Shown in pieces: positions 15,484-25,180 of a stretch of 37,721 nucleotides of DNA. Numbering within the stretch: position 1 is the stretch's first letter; every line of letters starts with the position of its first letter. A program made the position numbers and the translations under genes. The stretch is taken from assembly GCA_910577835.1 (NCBI GenBank), contig CAJTOU010000031.1:1-37721 (forward strand). Reading direction: 5' to 3'. The notes beneath the pieces were generated by a model. It had not been told where the DNA came from and ran no database searches. It saw nothing but the letters and a program-made list of their open reading frames with translations. This stretch comes from an uncultured Lachnospiraceae bacterium (GTDB taxonomy: Bacteria; Bacillota_A; Clostridia; Lachnospirales; Lachnospiraceae).

Positions 15484-16494
15484 TTAATCAACATAAGAAT
15501 TTAAAAACTGCGGCAGTCTCTTCTCAATTTTTTTCACATCCTCTGCAATTTCCGGAAAGCTCTTATAAATACCTGTATTTTTTATAGAAAAAGAGGGATC
15601 AAATTTTTTTCCAAATTCTGGTGTTCTTTGAATCCCCAAAAACGCAACAATATCCTGAACTGTTTGCTCATATTCATAAATCAGATTTTCAAATTGAACT
15701 GTAAAAACCCGCGGATCCTTTTCTATTCCTGTATGCAGAGCATTGTAATATTTTATAAAATCTTCTACATTTCCAGTCGGCATAAATCGTCCCATATTTT
15801 TAGACTCCGCAGTTTTTATTGTAAATCTGCAGTTTGCATAGACATCTCTTGGATCACGCTGTACCAGAATCACTTTGGCAGATTTCAAAAATTCAAATCC
15901 CAGAGTTGGATGACTGAATACAAAAAACTGCTCCAATACAACTGGCTTTTTTTCATGAAATCCTAATAAATGAAAATATTGGTCAAGATATTTTCCAGTA
16001 ATATCATTAAACCTTTCTTCTGGTAAAATAGAAAAATACCTTTCTTTACTTGGTGGAAATGCAAGCTCAACGCCGAACAATTTACCAATCTTTCTGCACA
16101 ATCCCATACTTTTGTTTACAATCCACTTGTCAGTACCCCCTCCCACATCCTTTGGGTCAAAGGTACTAAACCCTTTCCATTTACATAAAATCAGCGCATC
16201 CATATATTTTAGAGAAATTTTTCGATATTCTTTTATAATATCTGATGGTACTGAAAAAGAACGATAATCATACAAACTTTTTTTATATCTTTTTAATGCT
16301 GCATTTGATGCAATTTTATCCCTGCACTCAACCAGATAATGCTTTAAGTCTAATATTCCATCTGCATAATGCAAAATCTGGCTTTCCCCTTTTTCATACA
16401 CCTGCAGTTCACTGCAGCCAGAGAGCAAATCTCTAACCGCACCTGCACCGGAACCTCCACAGCCACTTATACCAATTATATCATAATTTGCCAT
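15484..16494 (-). CDS. Sulfotransferase-family protein
   Basis: A 336-residue P-loop protein. The N-terminus IIGISGCGGSGAGAVRDLL is a phosphosulfate-binding-like loop, and VILVQRDPRDVYANCRF (about residue 225) matches the 3'-phosphate-binding Arg/Ser region of PAPS-dependent sulfotransferases. It would add sulfate to a glycan hydroxyl or act as a related transferase. AAGGAG lies 11 nt before the ATG at 16494, 3 nt past the flippase stop; an upstream start inside the flippase gene is less likely. No PAPS synthesis genes are visible nearby, so activity would depend on genes elsewhere. Confidence 0.75.
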   Translation of the reverse strand: MANYDIIGISGCGGSGAGAVRDLLSGCSELQVYEKGESQILHYADGILDLKHYLVECRDKIASNAALKRYKKSLYDYRSFSVPSDIIKEYRKISLKYMDALILCKWKGFSTFDPKDVGGGTDKWIVNKSMGLCRKIGKLFGVELAFPPSKERYFSILPEERFNDITGKYLDQYFHLLGFHEKKPVVLEQFFVFSHPTLGFEFLKSAKVILVQRDPRDVYANCRFTIKTAESKNMGRFMPTGNVEDFIKYYNALHTGIEKDPRVFTVQFENLIYEYEQTVQDIVAFLGIQRTPEFGKKFDPSFSIKNTGIYKSFPEIAEDVKKIEKRLPQFLNSYVD

Positions 16495-16496
16495 AA

Positions 16497-18047
16497 TTAT
16501 AGATTCTCCTTGTATTTTCTTTTGCATTTTTTCATTATCAAGCTTACAAAATATCTAAATTCCTTTGTGCGAAAATAAACACATATATAAAATAAATTAA
16601 TTCCAATACAACAAATTAGTCCCTTCACTATAAATGTGGCCCAATTATTAACAGTAAATATACAGTTACATATATAATAGAACACCGCACTGCTGACAGA
16701 CATAACCAGAAAATATTTCAAAAAAAGTTTGAAATAAACATACATATTAATTTTAAATTTCTTTTTAAAAAGCAGATATGGTTCATACCAAAAGTTTGTG
16801 GTAATGTTGCTGACAAAGGTTCCAAGTAATACCCCATAAATACCCATATCTAAAAACAGTACAAAAATCAACGAAACTGCCAGATTAATTCCTGCCTCAG
16901 CAATACTTTTTATTTTAAGCTCTACAAAAAGGCCATAGGTATCCAAAAATGTTAAAAAAGTATTTCGTATTAGTCTCATATATAAATTCAGACAAATTAC
17001 AAATACCACCTTCTGCTCCAGCAAATACTCTTCTCCTGCCCATAGTTCAATAAACAGATTTACCAGACTGAATAAAACAGCACATGAAAACGAGATAATC
17101 CAATAATTCACAAACCATATTTTACGGAAGGTATCATATATTTTGTCATGGGATTCAATTGCAATCATATTGCCTACACTTCCTGTAAGCGCTTCAAAAA
17201 ATTTACCTACCACAGACCTCAGCATTGTTACAAATAATGTATAATTTGAATACATTCCGAGAATAATCGTGCTGACAAATTTAGAAATCAGAAGACTGTC
17301 TGTGGAAGATACCACCGCTGAACTTATTTTACTTACAAACATGGCCTTTACATTTGTATATATTTTCCTTTTGCTTTCTGAATCTATTTTTTCATTTCTG
17401 TATTGTCTGAGATAAGAATAATGCCTGTCCACATACAAAGAAACAGCGGTATTGTTTCCAATTGTGCAGCACACATGAATTATTAAATAGATAATATAAT
17501 TATATGTAAACAATAAAAATATAATCTGAAGCAAATTCTGTATAAAAACTGTTATAACATAAATAATAGAGGCAATATAATTTTTCTGATCTGTAATTAA
17601 AATACTTTTTTTATAAATAAAAAAATAACTTATTGTAGTATTTAACAGATATAGCAGATATATCACTGGCAATTCTGGTATATCCGGCATATCAGATATA
17701 AAAAACTCCAGAAACGGTGTCAGACACAGCCCAATTATAAAAACAACAGTTCCAATAATATGATATATTTTTTTATATAAATTAAGTAACGCAGCTACCA
17801 TACGATAATCATGTCTGGCAGCAGGCTGATACATAGAATATATAATAGAGGTTCCGACGCCAAGCTCTGCCAGCGACAGAAACGTTAATATATCAGTAAA
17901 AATCCCGTTAAATCCAAGATAATTTTTTCCTAATGTATAAATAAATACTGTCCTACAAGCAAATGTCATAACACTATAAACAAGCTGTTCACTGAATGCC
18001 AACAGCATATTTCTAATTGACTTTGTTGTTCTGGATTCCTCTGCCAT
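16497..18047 (-). CDS. Polysaccharide flippase (Wzx/MATE-like oligosaccharide transporter)
   Basis: A 516-residue polytopic membrane protein with about 12-14 hydrophobic segments, starting RNMLLAFSEQLVYSVMTFACRTVFI in the usual Wzx layout. It contains FNGIFTDILTFLSLAELGVGTSIIYSMY, a stretch typical of Gram-positive Wzx proteins (the landmark is the LAELG near residue 60). It would move undecaprenyl-linked repeat units across the membrane for the Wzy-like polymerase at 20321-21565. The ATG at 18047 has GGTGAT upstream and overlaps the licD-like gene by 35 nt; a later ATG at 18008 would avoid the overlap. Confidence 0.9.
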   Translation of the reverse strand: MAEESRTTKSIRNMLLAFSEQLVYSVMTFACRTVFIYTLGKNYLGFNGIFTDILTFLSLAELGVGTSIIYSMYQPAARHDYRMVAALLNLYKKIYHIIGTVVFIIGLCLTPFLEFFISDMPDIPELPVIYLLYLLNTTISYFFIYKKSILITDQKNYIASIIYVITVFIQNLLQIIFLLFTYNYIIYLIIHVCCTIGNNTAVSLYVDRHYSYLRQYRNEKIDSESKRKIYTNVKAMFVSKISSAVVSSTDSLLISKFVSTIILGMYSNYTLFVTMLRSVVGKFFEALTGSVGNMIAIESHDKIYDTFRKIWFVNYWIISFSCAVLFSLVNLFIELWAGEEYLLEQKVVFVICLNLYMRLIRNTFLTFLDTYGLFVELKIKSIAEAGINLAVSLIFVLFLDMGIYGVLLGTFVSNITTNFWYEPYLLFKKKFKINMYVYFKLFLKYFLVMSVSSAVFYYICNCIFTVNNWATFIVKGLICCIGINLFYICVYFRTKEFRYFVSLIMKKCKRKYKENL

Positions 18048-18882
18048 TTTTTATCACCGTTTCATTTTTCCAGTAAAATTTTGTAAAATGATGCCCCTGC
18101 CGTTCTTCCTCTGGCGAAAGCTTTTTATAATTTCCATATTCCAAAGTCAACAGTCTTTCAGCTTCTCTTGGAATTCTTAATCTTTTTTCTTCAAATAATC
18201 CATATCTGACTGGTTCAAAGGATTTTATTGTACCTAAATCAATTCCTATTGTTTCAGAGGTCTGCGTATATAAAGTCAGATGAAGATTACTTTTTCTTTT
18301 TTTTGCTGCAATAAATTCAATTTTGTCAGCAAGCTTCTTTTGATTGATTTGATGCATAAAAAATATAATACAATTTTTAATAAAAACTTTTATCCCTTTC
18401 TTGTTTGAATTTTCATAAGATGCTTCTGTAAACCACAGCAACTTGGTCAGAAGCTTCATTCTGAAACATAATACTTTTGCAATAACTTTATTGGAAGGAA
18501 TATAATCCAGAGGAAAAATATCTACAAAAACCCCCTTACCAGATTTTTCTCCCATAAGTTTGCTTACCATTCTTGTTTTTTTATCTATCAAATTAATATA
18601 GCAAAATGGATGCCTGCATCCATTTTGATTTCTATGAGATATCACTTTAATCCAACTGTTGATTTCCGAATACTGCAAAAGCTTTTCATAATCATCTCTG
18701 GGCATCCACAAATCAGTATCATCATCCCATGGAATAAATCCCTGATGCCTGATTGCTCCCAAAAGAGTTCCATACGCCAAGTAATAATGCAGATGATATT
18801 TTGTACAAAAATCATCAAATTCTAACAACATTTCCAGCATTCTGGATTGTAATTCTTCCAGGCTGAGTTGTCTCTCTTCCAT
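18013..18882 (-). CDS. LicD-family phosphotransferase
   Basis: A 289-residue LicD-fold nucleotidyltransferase-like protein. The hallmark is YYLAYGTLLGAIRHQGFIPW followed by DDDTD (53-57). Characterised members transfer phosphocholine (or ribitol-phosphate-like groups) to cell-surface glycans such as pneumococcal teichoic acid. GGAGG lies about 6 nt before the ATG at 18882. No choline uptake or activation genes (licA/B/C) are in the window, so the transferred group is open. It is within the operon between the acetyltransferase and the flippase. Confidence 0.88.
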   Translation of the reverse strand: MEERQLSLEELQSRMLEMLLEFDDFCTKYHLHYYLAYGTLLGAIRHQGFIPWDDDTDLWMPRDDYEKLLQYSEINSWIKVISHRNQNGCRHPFCYINLIDKKTRMVSKLMGEKSGKGVFVDIFPLDYIPSNKVIAKVLCFRMKLLTKLLWFTEASYENSNKKGIKVFIKNCIIFFMHQINQKKLADKIEFIAAKKRKSNLHLTLYTQTSETIGIDLGTIKSFEPVRYGLFEEKRLRIPREAERLLTLEYGNYKKLSPEEERQGHHFTKFYWKNETVIKNGRGIQNNKVN

Positions 18883-18900
18883 AACTTTCCTCCATAACAA

Positions 18901-19425
18901 TTATTCATCATACCCCCATGTATCCTCCAGTTCTTCCTTCATTTGTCGAATCTCATCTTCTGATTTGTATGCATGGTAGGTAGGATAAACAGGATGACTT
19001 TCCATTCTTTTTAATGTACGCTCCTTATATTCATCATATGTTCCTATTACTTTGCATGGATTTCCCACAGCAACGCTGTTTTCCGGAATATTCCGGGTAA
19101 CTACAGAGCCTGCACCAATAACAACATTATCTCCAATTCTGACATGTGGAAGGATAATCGAATGCTTTCCTATAAAAACATTATTTTCAATCTTTACTTT
19201 ACCAACTCTGCTTTTCTTTGCAATATGCTGAGTACTTCCATCATGAGCCAATATACATACCTCACTTAAGGTGACATTATTTCCGATTTCAATCAAAAAA
19301 GGGAATCCTGCATCAATATAAGAATTTCCAAGATGAAAATCAGAACCTATTTTTACTCCTGCCTGACGCAGTTTTTTAATATCATAATCTTTGATAAATT
19401 TTCGTAAAATCTTATCTCTTAACAT
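18901..19425 (-). CDS. Hexapeptide-repeat acetyltransferase (left-handed beta-helix)
   Basis: A 174-residue acyltransferase of the maltose/serine acetyltransferase superfamily. Hexapeptide repeats run through IEIGNNVTLS, VKIENNVFIGKHSIILP and VRIGDNVVIGAGSVVTRNIP, ending with AVGNPCKVIG. It probably O-acetylates a sugar of the surface glycan using acetyl-CoA. The ATG at 19425 has AAAGG 9 nt before it; the ATG at 19434 would leave no spacing to that site. The stop lies 18 nt before the licD-like start. Confidence 0.9.
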   Translation of the reverse strand: MLRDKILRKFIKDYDIKKLRQAGVKIGSDFHLGNSYIDAGFPFLIEIGNNVTLSEVCILAHDGSTQHIAKKSRVGKVKIENNVFIGKHSIILPHVRIGDNVVIGAGSVVTRNIPENSVAVGNPCKVIGTYDEYKERTLKRMESHPVYPTYHAYKSEDEIRQMKEELEDTWGYDE

Positions 19426-19458
19426 TTCTTTCATCCTTTTTAATAAAATAATTCTGAT

Positions 19459-20367
19459 TTATATCTCATCTATAAAATTATCTTTTGTTAATTTAAAATG
19501 CTCCATCAGTCTTTTCATATAAACATTATTCATATTCTGGTGGACATTCTCTGCCTGAAGTGAGCCTGTCTGTTCATTTAACAGTACATCAAAATTAATT
19601 CTTTCTTTTTCAATTTTCCAGTCACAAAGAACCACCTTTGTTCCTTTTAACACCTGCATGGTCTTCAGCCACAAATCGTCTGCTGTTGGAGAAAGTGTCT
19701 GTATCAGTTCCGTTTGAAACAAATATTCCTCTTCCATTAATCCTGGCGGATATAAAGCTCCTGCTACTCCTGTAGCAATTATCTGTATGGAAGGACAGTT
19801 TTCTTTTTGATACTCCCATTCCCAATCCATATAATTTTTTATTTTTCCAACTTCATCAAATAAAATTCTGTGACCTCTAAGAGCTACAACACAATTTGGA
19901 AATTTTTGATAAGTCGAATACAACTCCTGAATCATCTTTAAAGAATAAATACAATCATCATCTATCGTTATAATCAGACTGTCAGGATTTTCTTTTATTG
20001 CATAATAATACTTTTTATGAGGCTTCAAATTTCCCGGTTTCATAAATATCTGCAATCCATATCTCTCCAGCTCTCTCAGACTGTCAGGCAGATTCTCATA
20101 AATACAATCATCACCCAGATATAAAATCAGCTTATCCGGCCGGAGAGACTGACACAAAATACTTTTTACTGTGTAATGTAAATTATTTAACCTAGCCGGA
20201 TAACTGGTCAAAGAAACAATAATTTCCTTCTCCCTTGGCTCTTTGTTCAAACCATAACTATCAGTAATTGCATTTAGATTATGAACCTTCTTCCTGAATC
20301 TATAAAGAAGTATTGCTCTATTATACATTCTGTATAATTTTTTTACTTGATTTTTTATTGACTGCAT
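19459..20367 (-). CDS. Glycosyltransferase, GT-A fold
   Basis: A 302-residue putative glycosyltransferase. IIVSLTSYPARLNNLHYTV, SILCQSLRPDKLILYLGDD and LIITIDDDCIYS (a DXD-type metal site) are typical of GT-A enzymes found in capsule loci. No membrane segments are seen. AGAGG lies just before the ATG at 20367, inside the end of the polymerase gene (47-nt overlap), so translation is coupled. Donor and acceptor are unknown. Confidence 0.85.
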   Translation of the reverse strand: MQSIKNQVKKLYRMYNRAILLYRFRKKVHNLNAITDSYGLNKEPREKEIIVSLTSYPARLNNLHYTVKSILCQSLRPDKLILYLGDDCIYENLPDSLRELERYGLQIFMKPGNLKPHKKYYYAIKENPDSLIITIDDDCIYSLKMIQELYSTYQKFPNCVVALRGHRILFDEVGKIKNYMDWEWEYQKENCPSIQIIATGVAGALYPPGLMEEEYLFQTELIQTLSPTADDLWLKTMQVLKGTKVVLCDWKIEKERINFDVLLNEQTGSLQAENVHQNMNNVYMKRLMEHFKLTKDNFIDEI

Positions 20368-21565
20368 TTTCCTCTATCCTTTCACCTGTTTGACTTTTTG
20401 ACAATAAATACGTAAAGAGCAAAACAGCCCATGAAGTATAAAAACCAGCAGACGCTTCAAACATAAATGCAATAGATACTGTGATTACAAAAATCGGAAT
20501 ATTCAGCTTTTTACTGTCCCTGCTGGCTGAAATTGCTCTTTTGATAACCCACAATAAAAAACACACATAAAATACTCCAACTAACAGTCCATATTTTACT
20601 GCAAAATCAAGATAAGCATTGTGTGCAGAATAGACAATTGCACCATTTCCCCATGGAGCATATGCCACATCATTTCCTTGTCCCCACACAGGATATTTCA
20701 TAATATAAGAAACTGCCAGCTGCCAGACAGAACCTCTTCCCGAAAACGAAATTCCTTTTCCAAAGGTCATGGAAATAAAGTTGGTAAAAATAAAATTTTG
20801 ATTTCCAACTACTACATAATAAAAAAAGAAAATAACTGCTGCTACTCCGAAAATCTGCAAAGCATGAATCAACATTTTTTTTGCAGCACTGTTTTGTCCT
20901 AATATATATTCAAAAAGTAAGTATGCCTGTATAATAACTGCTGTTAGCAAAGTTGCTGATGAGCCGTTTACAAGGATTGCAATATCAAGCAGCAAAAATA
21001 CTCCAATAAAATGTTTTTTCTGTTTCTTACCTGCCGCCATAATCACATACAAAAATAAAAATAAAATGGAATAAGTTGTCATAGAATTTTTTAATCCTAT
21101 AAAAAATACTCTATTGTCGCCTATATGATTTTTGACAAGTCCCTGTGAAAATATGATCTGAACCAGAAAATTCAGTATAAAATAGCTACACAGCAGGTGT
21201 AAATAACAGGTAAATAACTTTTCTCTATCCTTGTCATATAATTTCATGTTAACAAGAATCCATCCAATATTATTTACACAGGATAAAGCGCCGGTAAAAT
21301 ATATAGTGCCGTTCATTTTCATAGACAAAATCATCAGAAATGAAAGCGTGGTAATTCCTGCTAAAAACAAATTACTAAACTTTCTTTTTCTTTCTTTGTT
21401 TAATATATAATCCAAAATTGCCCATGCAGTCCAAAGATACCTTAACATTGCCAGAGTTTTATTTAAAAACTCCATATTCTGAATATACTGCAGACAGCCC
21501 GGCGGTAAAAATATCAGTAATGTCAGGTAGATATACAACTTTGATATATTTAATTTTAATGACAT
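20321..21565 (-). CDS. O-antigen/polysaccharide polymerase, Wzy-like
   Basis: A 414-residue polytopic protein with about 10-12 hydrophobic segments and a large loop containing GKGISFSGRGSVWQLAVSYI and then GQGNDVAYAPWG...AHNAYLDFAVKYG. This is the pattern of O-antigen ligase/polymerase (Wzy_C) proteins, where the AHN..Y element is typical. It would join lipid-linked repeat units outside the membrane. AAAGG lies 4 nt before the ATG at 21565; a TTG at 21580 is an alternative. It is the only polymerase candidate in the locus. Confidence 0.85.
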   Translation of the reverse strand: MSLKLNISKLYIYLTLLIFLPPGCLQYIQNMEFLNKTLAMLRYLWTAWAILDYILNKERKRKFSNLFLAGITTLSFLMILSMKMNGTIYFTGALSCVNNIGWILVNMKLYDKDREKLFTCYLHLLCSYFILNFLVQIIFSQGLVKNHIGDNRVFFIGLKNSMTTYSILFLFLYVIMAAGKKQKKHFIGVFLLLDIAILVNGSSATLLTAVIIQAYLLFEYILGQNSAAKKMLIHALQIFGVAAVIFFFYYVVVGNQNFIFTNFISMTFGKGISFSGRGSVWQLAVSYIMKYPVWGQGNDVAYAPWGNGAIVYSAHNAYLDFAVKYGLLVGVFYVCFLLWVIKRAISASRDSKKLNIPIFVITVSIAFMFEASAGFYTSWAVLLFTYLLSKSQTGERIEENAVNKKSSKKIIQNV

Positions 21566-21595
21566 ATTACCTTTCTCCAAACATACTCTGTCACT

Positions 21596-22801
21596 TTAGG
21601 TTTTCTGCAGCTTATCATAAATGTCTTCAAATGACTGTATCTGCTTGCTGATATCATATAGATTTAAATGCCTTGGTCCCGATTTTATAAGATTATGCAC
21701 ATTTCTTCTTTCAGAATATTTATCTATCAGCAGCTTTAATTCTTCTATGGAATCTCCATCATAACATACGCCATATCGAAGCTTTTTTACTGTCTCCGGA
21801 ATGCCGCCTCTATCGCTCCCTATGGTAGGAACACCATATTGTGCTGCCTCAATAACAATTCGCCCGAATGGTTCCACCCAAAGTGATGGCACAATTAGTA
21901 TATCCGCCCGTTCATACTCCTCTGATAATACTTCCACTGAAAGCTTTCCCATTACTTGAATTCTTTGGTCTCGTGCCGCGATTTTTTTAACCCATTCAAG
22001 AAGTACACCATTACCGCAGATACGTAGGGATATATTTTTGTGAGTGCATCTGCTGAAAGCTTGTATCATTTTTTTTACCCCTTTATTTTCACTTAACACT
22101 CCCGCATACAAAAAGGAAATCGTATTATTATTTCTGCTTCTCTTTTCCTGAATACATTTGTCCAGCTTTTCCCAATCTATTGCAATACTGTTTGGTACAC
22201 ATTTATGACTGCAATTTTTAAAAAAGCCATCCTTTAAAAAAACAGATAATACAGCCTGAGAAGGCGCTGTTACCATTCCTCTCATCTTATTTGATAAAGC
22301 TCTCTGATAAAAGCGATATATTTTTACCAATGATGTCCTGCTTCCTCCAAGCACTGTTGTCCAGTCCATCAGACAATAATCTCTCAAGGTATGTACTACG
22401 TGATAGCCTTTTTTATCGGCGTATTTCCATACCTGACAACTCATGGAAGCCAGATTATTCGTATGGATAATATCAGGAGTTGTAAAATCTATGATTTTTT
22501 TTACAATCCGATTCATTTTTGGATTCCATAATAAATGAATTCCATTCCATAGCTTATCTGTAATATTTGCTTTATTATTTAAAATCCTGCGCTCATAAAT
22601 ACCTTTATCATAAGCTCTATATACAAAAACACCGTTAATTTTTTCTGCTTTCTGTAAATTACTGGAAGGTATGCCATCCATAGTCAGAACAGAAACTTTA
22701 TGACCCTTTGCCGCCAAATGTTCAGCCAAAAGTTTTACAGAATGTTCGGCGCCACCTATCAAATTTGGATAATAAAACATATTCAAAATCAATATTTTCA
22801 T
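21596..22801 (-). CDS. Glycosyltransferase family 4
   Basis: A 401-residue GT-B glycosyltransferase. Its N-terminal MFYYPNLIGGAEHSVKLLAEHL is the acceptor-side glycine motif. LYAGVLSENKGVKKMIQAF opens the second Rossmann domain, and VPSLWVEPFGRIVIEAAQYG with SDRGGIPE is the retaining-type EX7E sugar-nucleotide site. It probably adds one residue of the repeat unit. It is followed by the polymerase gene at about 30 nt. Confidence 0.92.
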   Translation of the reverse strand: MKILILNMFYYPNLIGGAEHSVKLLAEHLAAKGHKVSVLTMDGIPSSNLQKAEKINGVFVYRAYDKGIYERRILNNKANITDKLWNGIHLLWNPKMNRIVKKIIDFTTPDIIHTNNLASMSCQVWKYADKKGYHVVHTLRDYCLMDWTTVLGGSRTSLVKIYRFYQRALSNKMRGMVTAPSQAVLSVFLKDGFFKNCSHKCVPNSIAIDWEKLDKCIQEKRSRNNNTISFLYAGVLSENKGVKKMIQAFSRCTHKNISLRICGNGVLLEWVKKIAARDQRIQVMGKLSVEVLSEEYERADILIVPSLWVEPFGRIVIEAAQYGVPTIGSDRGGIPETVKKLRYGVCYDGDSIEELKLLIDKYSERRNVHNLIKSGPRHLNLYDISKQIQSFEDIYDKLQKT

Positions 22802-22839
22802 CTAAAACCCTCTTCATATCTGCTGATTATCTGAAAATT

Positions 22840-22959
22840 TTAATGTAGTAGTTCTGTTATTGGATAATATTCTAAATCCTTTGTTCGTTCTCCAATATAT
22901 TTCTTCCAGTGAGCCATTGTTGTGTGGTCACAAATTTTTATTGAATTATCTTTCTGCAT
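22840..22959 (-). CDS. Small hypothetical ORF (39 residues) between two glycosyltransferases
   Basis: An ATG 1 nt after the stop of the glycosyltransferase at 22961 opens a 39-codon frame with coding-like composition (MAHWKKYIGERTKDLEYYP in the middle). GAGATGG lies before the start, so coupled translation is possible. It matches no family I know. It could be a real small protein, or the remains of a larger gene lost from this position in the operon. Confidence 0.35.
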   Translation of the reverse strand: MQKDNSIKICDHTTMAHWKKYIGERTKDLEYYPITELLH

Positions 22960-22960
22960 T

Positions 22961-24061
22961 TTACCATCTCATTTCCAAAAACCGTCTGCATTCTTTTGCC
23001 GACTCCTTCCAATCATACTTGCGCGGCAATTCTCCCGCTGCCGAGTATTTACCAGAATAAAAGCCAAGCAATTTACATTTCAAATCTTCAAGGTTATTAT
23101 TCTCAAAATAAATAGCAGCCTCTCCGAGTACTTCCGGCAAGGACGTAGAATTTGAAGAAATAACAGGGGTGTTCACTGCCAAAGCTTCCAGTGGTGGTAT
23201 GCCGAATCCCTCATAAATAGACGGAAATACAAATACATCTGCACAATGATAAACAGTAGGCAAATCTTCGTCCTCAATAAAGCCTGTCAGATGAATATGC
23301 TCTAAAATTTCATCATCCAGACTATTCAGCAGGTTATCTATCTTCCAGCCTTTTCTTCCAGCTAAAACCAAATCAGCTTTTAATTTCTTCTCTTTCCACA
23401 AATCCGAATATGCCTTAATCAAAAGTCTCATATTTTTGCGTGGTTCCAAAGTAGATAGACATAAGATATACTGACTTGGAAGGGAATACTTATTTTTGAC
23501 TGCCAAAAGCTCTTTCTTCTCTTTTTTATATTGATACATGTCTGGGGATAACCCGTTATATAAAACCTTGATACGCTCTTTCTTGATTTTCAGCTTTTTT
23601 TGAATCCTTCCTTTGGAAAACTCTGAAACTGTAATTATTTTCTCATCACATACAGCACATTTTCTAAACAAAATCCGAAAAAAATATCGACTGGAGAAAG
23701 TCATTGCTTTAGGCTGGTCCCAACAACCCACGTCATGAATTGCTGTAATTGTTTTCTTTCCCCAAAACAGAAATGGAGTAGGAAAAGCCATAAACAGCCA
23801 GTAATCCACCTTTATTTTATACAAATGAGCAGGTAGAACAAGCTGTGAAAAGAAAAGCTTGTTTTTTCCCTTTAATACAATTATCTCTATATTTTCTTTC
23901 TCTTTAAATTCTTTGAACAACTTAAAAATTTGATTTTTAAAAATCAAAACAAATTTATCTTTAGGAAAATTGATGATTAATTGATAGGCAATATTCATTG
24001 TGAATCTTTCAATTCCTGAAAAATTATCTGCAAGTGCTGTCAAATCAATTCCTATTTTCAC
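22961..24061 (-). CDS. Glycosyltransferase family 4 (mannosyltransferase-like)
   Basis: A 366-residue GT-B enzyme. The N-terminus KIGIDLTALADNFSGIERFT is typical of GT4 mannosyl/rhamnosyl transferases. LCLSTLEPRKNMRLLIKAY starts the donor domain, and FPSIYEGFGIPPLEALA with STSLPEVLGEAAIYF is the EX7E region. It likely transfers one sugar from a nucleotide donor; heptose is a candidate given the locus, but this is inference. Confidence 0.92.
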   Translation of the reverse strand: MKIGIDLTALADNFSGIERFTMNIAYQLIINFPKDKFVLIFKNQIFKLFKEFKEKENIEIIVLKGKNKLFFSQLVLPAHLYKIKVDYWLFMAFPTPFLFWGKKTITAIHDVGCWDQPKAMTFSSRYFFRILFRKCAVCDEKIITVSEFSKGRIQKKLKIKKERIKVLYNGLSPDMYQYKKEKKELLAVKNKYSLPSQYILCLSTLEPRKNMRLLIKAYSDLWKEKKLKADLVLAGRKGWKIDNLLNSLDDEILEHIHLTGFIEDEDLPTVYHCADVFVFPSIYEGFGIPPLEALAVNTPVISSNSTSLPEVLGEAAIYFENNNLEDLKCKLLGFYSGKYSAAGELPRKYDWKESAKECRRFLEMRW

Positions 24062-24085
24062 AATATATCCCCTTCCTGTACTGTC

Positions 24086-25177
24086 TTATATTGGAATAGA
24101 AACATGTAACAATTTCAGTACTCTGCAAACTATAAGCAGCAGTGATACCATTTTGAATCTTACAAATATAATTGGAACAATTTTTGTCGAACAAACAGGT
24201 TTAATCTTCATTTTATGAATACATTCCTTTACATTGTTATCATTCATAAAAGTCTTTAGCATTTTCGTCTGTTCTGAAAATTTCTTTTTTGATTCTGCTA
24301 GTCCTAGCGCAAGCTGTATAACCGACAGTACAACCTCTCCGCCCCACAAAGAAGAAATATCAAATTGTTTTTCTGTAATCAACTTTTTTTCAAATTTCTT
24401 CTTTTCACGAATAAGAAGCAGTTTTGTCAAAAACATTTTATCAATATCTTTTTTATATTTTCCAATTGTAGAATCACTGTGGTTATATAAAAAATAAAAG
24501 GGTTCATTTAATAAAGCTACCCTTTCACATACAGACAAATATTGGTTTACAAATATAGTATCTTCTCCAACCGGAAGAACTTCTTTAAATATAATTTTAT
24601 GCTCTTCTATAATACTCTTCTTATATGCCATTGACCATGGACCAGTTAAATCTTTTCCATATTTGGCTCTTATCCGTTTTCCTTTTACCCATTCCAAAAT
24701 CTCTTCACAGGATATTCCTATGATATGAGGAATAATTTCTTGAAGAATTTCATTATTTGATTCAAAAATATCTTTGGTATATGTAAATTCATGTCGGCTC
24801 TTGGTTCCATCCGGTTTTACAGACGTATAACCATACATGACAGCATCCAGTTTTTTTGACTCTCCATATTGGATACATTTTTCTATACAGTCAGGTGCAA
24901 CAAAATCATCACCGTCAAAGAAAAAAATCCATTCACCTTTTGCCATTTTCAAACCATCATTTCTGGCTTTAGATACTCCTTCATTTTTCTTATTTATCAG
25001 ATGAATTCGAGAATCAGATGCAGCAGCGGCTTCAATCATACTTCCTGTATGGTCTGTACTGCCATCATTTATTACAATAATTTCTATTTCTCTATATGTC
25101 TGATTTGTCACACTTTCCAACATCTTTCCTATATATTTTTCTACATTGTATACAGGCATAATTACTGAAGCCTTCAT
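24086..25177 (-). CDS. Glycosyltransferase family 2
   Basis: A 363-residue inverting GT-A enzyme. It opens KASVIMPVYNVEKYIGKML, has EIIVINDGSTDHTGSM, KARNDGLKMAKGEWIFF, and a DGDD metal site around residue 90. The C-terminal third is unassigned and holds one hydrophobic stretch near the end. GGAGG lies 5 nt before the ATG at 25177; a GTG at 25180 is the alternative. Confidence 0.92.
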   Translation of the reverse strand: MKASVIMPVYNVEKYIGKMLESVTNQTYREIEIIVINDGSTDHTGSMIEAAAASDSRIHLINKKNEGVSKARNDGLKMAKGEWIFFFDGDDFVAPDCIEKCIQYGESKKLDAVMYGYTSVKPDGTKSRHEFTYTKDIFESNNEILQEIIPHIIGISCEEILEWVKGKRIRAKYGKDLTGPWSMAYKKSIIEEHKIIFKEVLPVGEDTIFVNQYLSVCERVALLNEPFYFLYNHSDSTIGKYKKDIDKMFLTKLLLIREKKKFEKKLITEKQFDISSLWGGEVVLSVIQLALGLAESKKKFSEQTKMLKTFMNDNNVKECIHKMKIKPVCSTKIVPIIFVRFKMVSLLLIVCRVLKLLHVSIPI

Positions 25178-25180
25178 CAC

